A program made the position numbers and the translations under genes. This document shows, in pieces, positions 61,733 to 64,000 of a stretch of 64,000 nt of DNA (position 1 is the stretch's first letter; the number at the start of each line of letters is the position of its first letter). The stretch comes from Acidobacteriota bacterium (GTDB taxonomy: Bacteria; Acidobacteriota; Terriglobia; Acidiferrales; UBA7541): contig QHYH01000089.1 in NCBI GenBank assembly GCA_003223215.1, positions 103,618 through 167,617 on the forward strand. Reading direction: 5' to 3'. The notes under the pieces are model-generated. The model ran no database searches. It had not been told where the DNA came from and was given only the letters and a program-made list of their open reading frames with translations.

Positions 61733-62623
61733 ATGCAGGTCGGACGATACGAAATTCTGGAAATGATCGGGTCGGGGGCCCACGGGCGCGTGGCCCGGGC
61801 CCACGATCCACTCATCGGCCGTTTGGTGGCCATCAAACTCTTCCCCAAGGAATTGGCGCACGGCGAAGCCAGGCAGCGCTTCATTCAAGAGGCGCGCGTG
61901 GTGGGGCAGCTCTCGCATCCTTCCATCATCACCCTGCACGACATGGGCATTGATGAAGCCAGCCACACACCCTATCTGGTGATGGAGTATCTCGAGGGCC
62001 AGCCCCTTGATCGCATCCTGGACAAGCGCAGCATTCCTTTTCAGAAAGCCTGCGCCTGGGCCGGGCAAGTAGCCAGCGCGTTGGGTGTGGCGCACCGCAA
62101 GGGCGTCATCCACGGCGACGTCAAGCCCGCAAATATGCTGATCACCGAAGACGGCCGCGTGAAACTGATGGACTTCGGCATGGCCCGGCTTGCCAGTCAC
62201 GATACCAAAACCACCGCCCTTGCCGGAACACCGGCTTACTGGTGCCCCGAACAGATCGTGGGCAAACCGCAGGACGCGCGCTCGGATCTGTTTTCTCTGG
62301 GCATCGTGCTGTATGAAATGGTGACCGGGCAGCGGCCCTTTGACGCGGACTCGTTGCAGGGCATTTGCACACGCGTTCTTTCTTCCACGCCGCTTCCGCC
62401 GTCGCACGCGAATCATTCGCTGCCGGCCGCGTTCGATGACATTGCGGCGCGCTGCCTGGCAAAGGATCCTGCCCACCGCTACGCCAACGCCGAAGCGCTA
62501 GCGCAGGAACTGTTCCCGCTCGCGCGGCACACTCCGCTTCCGGGTCCCGCGGCTCAGGCTCACGCCAACGGCAATGGGAATGGGCTGCGCGACCGTGCCG
62601 GGCGACTCATGCGCTCCGCCTAA
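61733..62623 (+). CDS. Hanks-type Ser/Thr protein kinase (no membrane segment)
   Basis: Kinase of 296 aa. Gly loop IGSGAHGRVARA (residues about 12-23), invariant Lys35 in VAIKLF, HGDVKPANML catalytic loop (HGD instead of HRD), DFGMARL, then YWCPEQIVG (APE as CPE) and SDLFSLGIVLYEMVTGQRPF. The tail after residue 260 is short and ends with Asn/Gly-rich sequence, so the protein is probably cytosolic. ATG 61733 has AAGGGAGAG upstream. It is followed without a gap by a second kinase gene (TAA then ATG). Confidence 0.93.
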   Translation: MQVGRYEILEMIGSGAHGRVARAHDPLIGRLVAIKLFPKELAHGEARQRFIQEARVVGQLSHPSIITLHDMGIDEASHTPYLVMEYLEGQPLDRILDKRSIPFQKACAWAGQVASALGVAHRKGVIHGDVKPANMLITEDGRVKLMDFGMARLASHDTKTTALAGTPAYWCPEQIVGKPQDARSDLFSLGIVLYEMVTGQRPFDADSLQGICTRVLSSTPLPPSHANHSLPAAFDDIAARCLAKDPAHRYANAEALAQELFPLARHTPLPGPAAQAHANGNGNGLRDRAGRLMRSA

Positions 62624-63841
62624 ATGATTGCGCTGCAAAAAGGCCGCTACGAAGCCCTGGAATCCATCGGGTCCGGAACCACGAGCCGCGTGGAACGGGC
62701 GCGGGACAATGTCATCGGCCGCACCGTGGCCCTCAAAACCTTCATCCACAGTTTCGGCGAAGACCTGGAAGAGCAGTTCCTGCGCGAGGCGCAACTGGTT
62801 GGTCAGCTTTCTCATCCCGCCATCGTGCAACTCTACGACGTAGGCGTCCATGAGCACGGCACGCCTTTTCTGGTGATGGAATACATTGCCGGGAAAACCT
62901 TGGAAGAATATCTCGAATCGTCTTCGTTAACGGTTCAGCGCGCATGCGCCTGGGCCGCCGACTTGGCCCGTGCGCTTGCGCTGGCTCACCGCACGGGGAT
63001 CATTCACGGCGACATCAAACCCGGGAACATCTTTGTGACGCCGGAGGAAAAGGTGAAGCTTGGCGACTTCGGCATCGCGCGCCTGGCCACACAAGTTTCC
63101 GGCTCAGACCGCTTGAAGGGTACCCCCGCTTATCTGGCCCCGGAACAGATTCTGGGCGCGCCGCAGGATCAGCGCTCGGACCAGTTTTCCTTTGGGATTG
63201 TATTTTATCAATTGCTGACGGGAGCGCGGCCGTTCGACGGGAGTTCCCTGGGCGCGGTGTGTTCGGAGATTCTCTATGCCGAGCCGGTGCCGCCTTCGAA
63301 GCGCAATCCCGCGGTACCGCGCGAGGTGGATCGCGTGGTCGCCCGCTGCCTGGCGAAGAATCCACTCGAACGCTTCGATTCCTTCGACCAGTTGGTCCGG
63401 TCCTTGTATCCCTTTACCCGCTCGCGGCCTGCCTCCCTGCCGGCGGGGAAGGGTTCCTGGTGGATGCAGCCGTCAAAGCATCGCGATATTTGGATGGTGG
63501 CGGCTGCCGGCGTGCTGCTCGCTGGTTCGCTGCAACTTCCGCGCGCACTCTACGAAAGGTTTCGCATCCCCCCGGCCCCGACTTACTATCGGCCCGGCGT
63601 GCCCTATGAAGCGTTTCGCTACACGGAGCAAAGGCCGGCGGCGGAACCACCGCCGGACGCTTCCGATGCTCCCGACGCAGCCCCGGGACAAACGGAACAA
63701 AAAGAAATGCCGCGACGAATGATTCATCTCGGGAAGGTTGCCCTGACTAACGCGAGTCATCCCGACAACTCGCACGGTTCTCGTTCCTCAGCATCCTCGA
63801 GCGAGTCGCACGTTTCTCGAATGGCCGCCCGGAATCACTGA
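62624..63841 (+). CDS. Hanks-type Ser/Thr protein kinase with C-terminal membrane anchor
   Basis: Kinase of 405 aa. IGSGTTSRVERA, Lys in VALKTFIH, HGDIKPGNIF (HGD again), DFGIARL, YLAPEQILG and SDQFSFGIVFYQLLTGARPF are all intact. A transmembrane segment (IWMVAAAGVLLAGSLQL, about residues 291-307) is followed by about 95 residues that should lie in the periplasm, Pro/Ala-rich and then Ser/His-rich (SHPDNSHGSRSSASSSESH). It begins directly after the first kinase stop, so it is translationally coupled. The two kinases are about half identical by eye and arose by tandem duplication. Confidence 0.93.
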   Translation: MIALQKGRYEALESIGSGTTSRVERARDNVIGRTVALKTFIHSFGEDLEEQFLREAQLVGQLSHPAIVQLYDVGVHEHGTPFLVMEYIAGKTLEEYLESSSLTVQRACAWAADLARALALAHRTGIIHGDIKPGNIFVTPEEKVKLGDFGIARLATQVSGSDRLKGTPAYLAPEQILGAPQDQRSDQFSFGIVFYQLLTGARPFDGSSLGAVCSEILYAEPVPPSKRNPAVPREVDRVVARCLAKNPLERFDSFDQLVRSLYPFTRSRPASLPAGKGSWWMQPSKHRDIWMVAAAGVLLAGSLQLPRALYERFRIPPAPTYYRPGVPYEAFRYTEQRPAAEPPPDASDAPDAAPGQTEQKEMPRRMIHLGKVALTNASHPDNSHGSRSSASSSESHVSRMAARNH

Positions 63842-64000
63842 AGCGCGCCAGCCTGTAGAAAAATCCTGAAGAACGAACAGGGAGTCTGGAGCGCCTCTAC
63901 TCCTATGAAAATAGCTGCCTATCGCGTTGAAAACAAAGCATAGGTGCCTGGGTCCATTTTCATCCTTCGTTGTGGCTCTCCGAGAGCCATGAGTTACTCC

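Overview
The window reads as chromosomal DNA of an Acidobacteriota (Terriglobia-like) soil bacterium. I infer this from the high G+C; two tandem PadR regulator plus 'orphan duplicated' MacB/FtsX permease pairs, a hallmark of this phylum; an Oar-type TonB-dependent receptor with an N-terminal carboxypeptidase-regulatory-like domain; many secreted peptidases; and Gram-negative envelope genes (lpxC, glmU). No phage, plasmid, insertion-sequence transposase, CRISPR array, rRNA or tRNA gene was found.

Layout. 0.3-2.4 kb: deoxynucleoside kinase and a DAACS symporter. 3-10.5 kb: S9 peptidase and a TonB receptor on the minus strand, then a 1.25-kb gap with a very good sigma-54 promoter, then a TPR protein. 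10.5-17 kb: two PadR/permease modules, each with its own palindromic operator. 17-21.6 kb: Tat-exported asparaginase-like hydrolase, L-2-hydroxyglutarate oxidase-like FAD enzyme, tyrS and purN. 21.7-27 kb: ABC-2 exporter, HupE/UreJ-like membrane protein, cupin and NHL propeller. 27-34.8 kb: M28 and S10 peptidases, a conserved exported protein, a VOC protein, a helix-hairpin-helix protein under a twin operator, a third PadR and an RcnB-like exported protein. 35-44.5 kb: purM, lepB, purF, purL, purQ, then glmU and lpxC, all on the minus strand. 44.6-52.6 kb: S41-like protein with YibQ-type deacetylase, CPBP protease, DUF1223 protein, CGNR regulator, M48 protease and small exported proteins. 52.7-56.2 kb: a BlaI/M56 operon whose protease carries a repeat array shared with a downstream partner. 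57-60.4 kb: class II ribonucleotide reductase. 60.9-63.8 kb: exported protein phosphatase and two tandem Ser/Thr kinases.

Most unusual. (1) blaI - M56 metalloprotease - repeat protein (52.8-56.2 kb): the penicillin-sensor domain expected of BlaR1 is replaced by eight 28-residue repeats ending in GITP. The third gene, predicted to be exported or membrane-anchored, is built of eight related GVSP repeats. Together with twin operators this looks like a self-contained, undescribed protease-relay sensing system. (2) GlmU lacks exactly the four residues LAAG of its nucleotide-binding signature. (3) The S41 peptidase has lost both catalytic residues. (4) Four regulator genes (three PadR, one BlaI) lie beside conspicuous palindromes, mostly paired, that overlap -35, -10 or ribosome-binding sequences. 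(5) The nrdJ leader holds two strong hairpins, one followed by a T-tract.

Start codons were moved inward from the longest frame where a Shine-Dalgarno sequence, a signal peptide or family N-termini favoured it. All functional calls come from motif recognition by eye.
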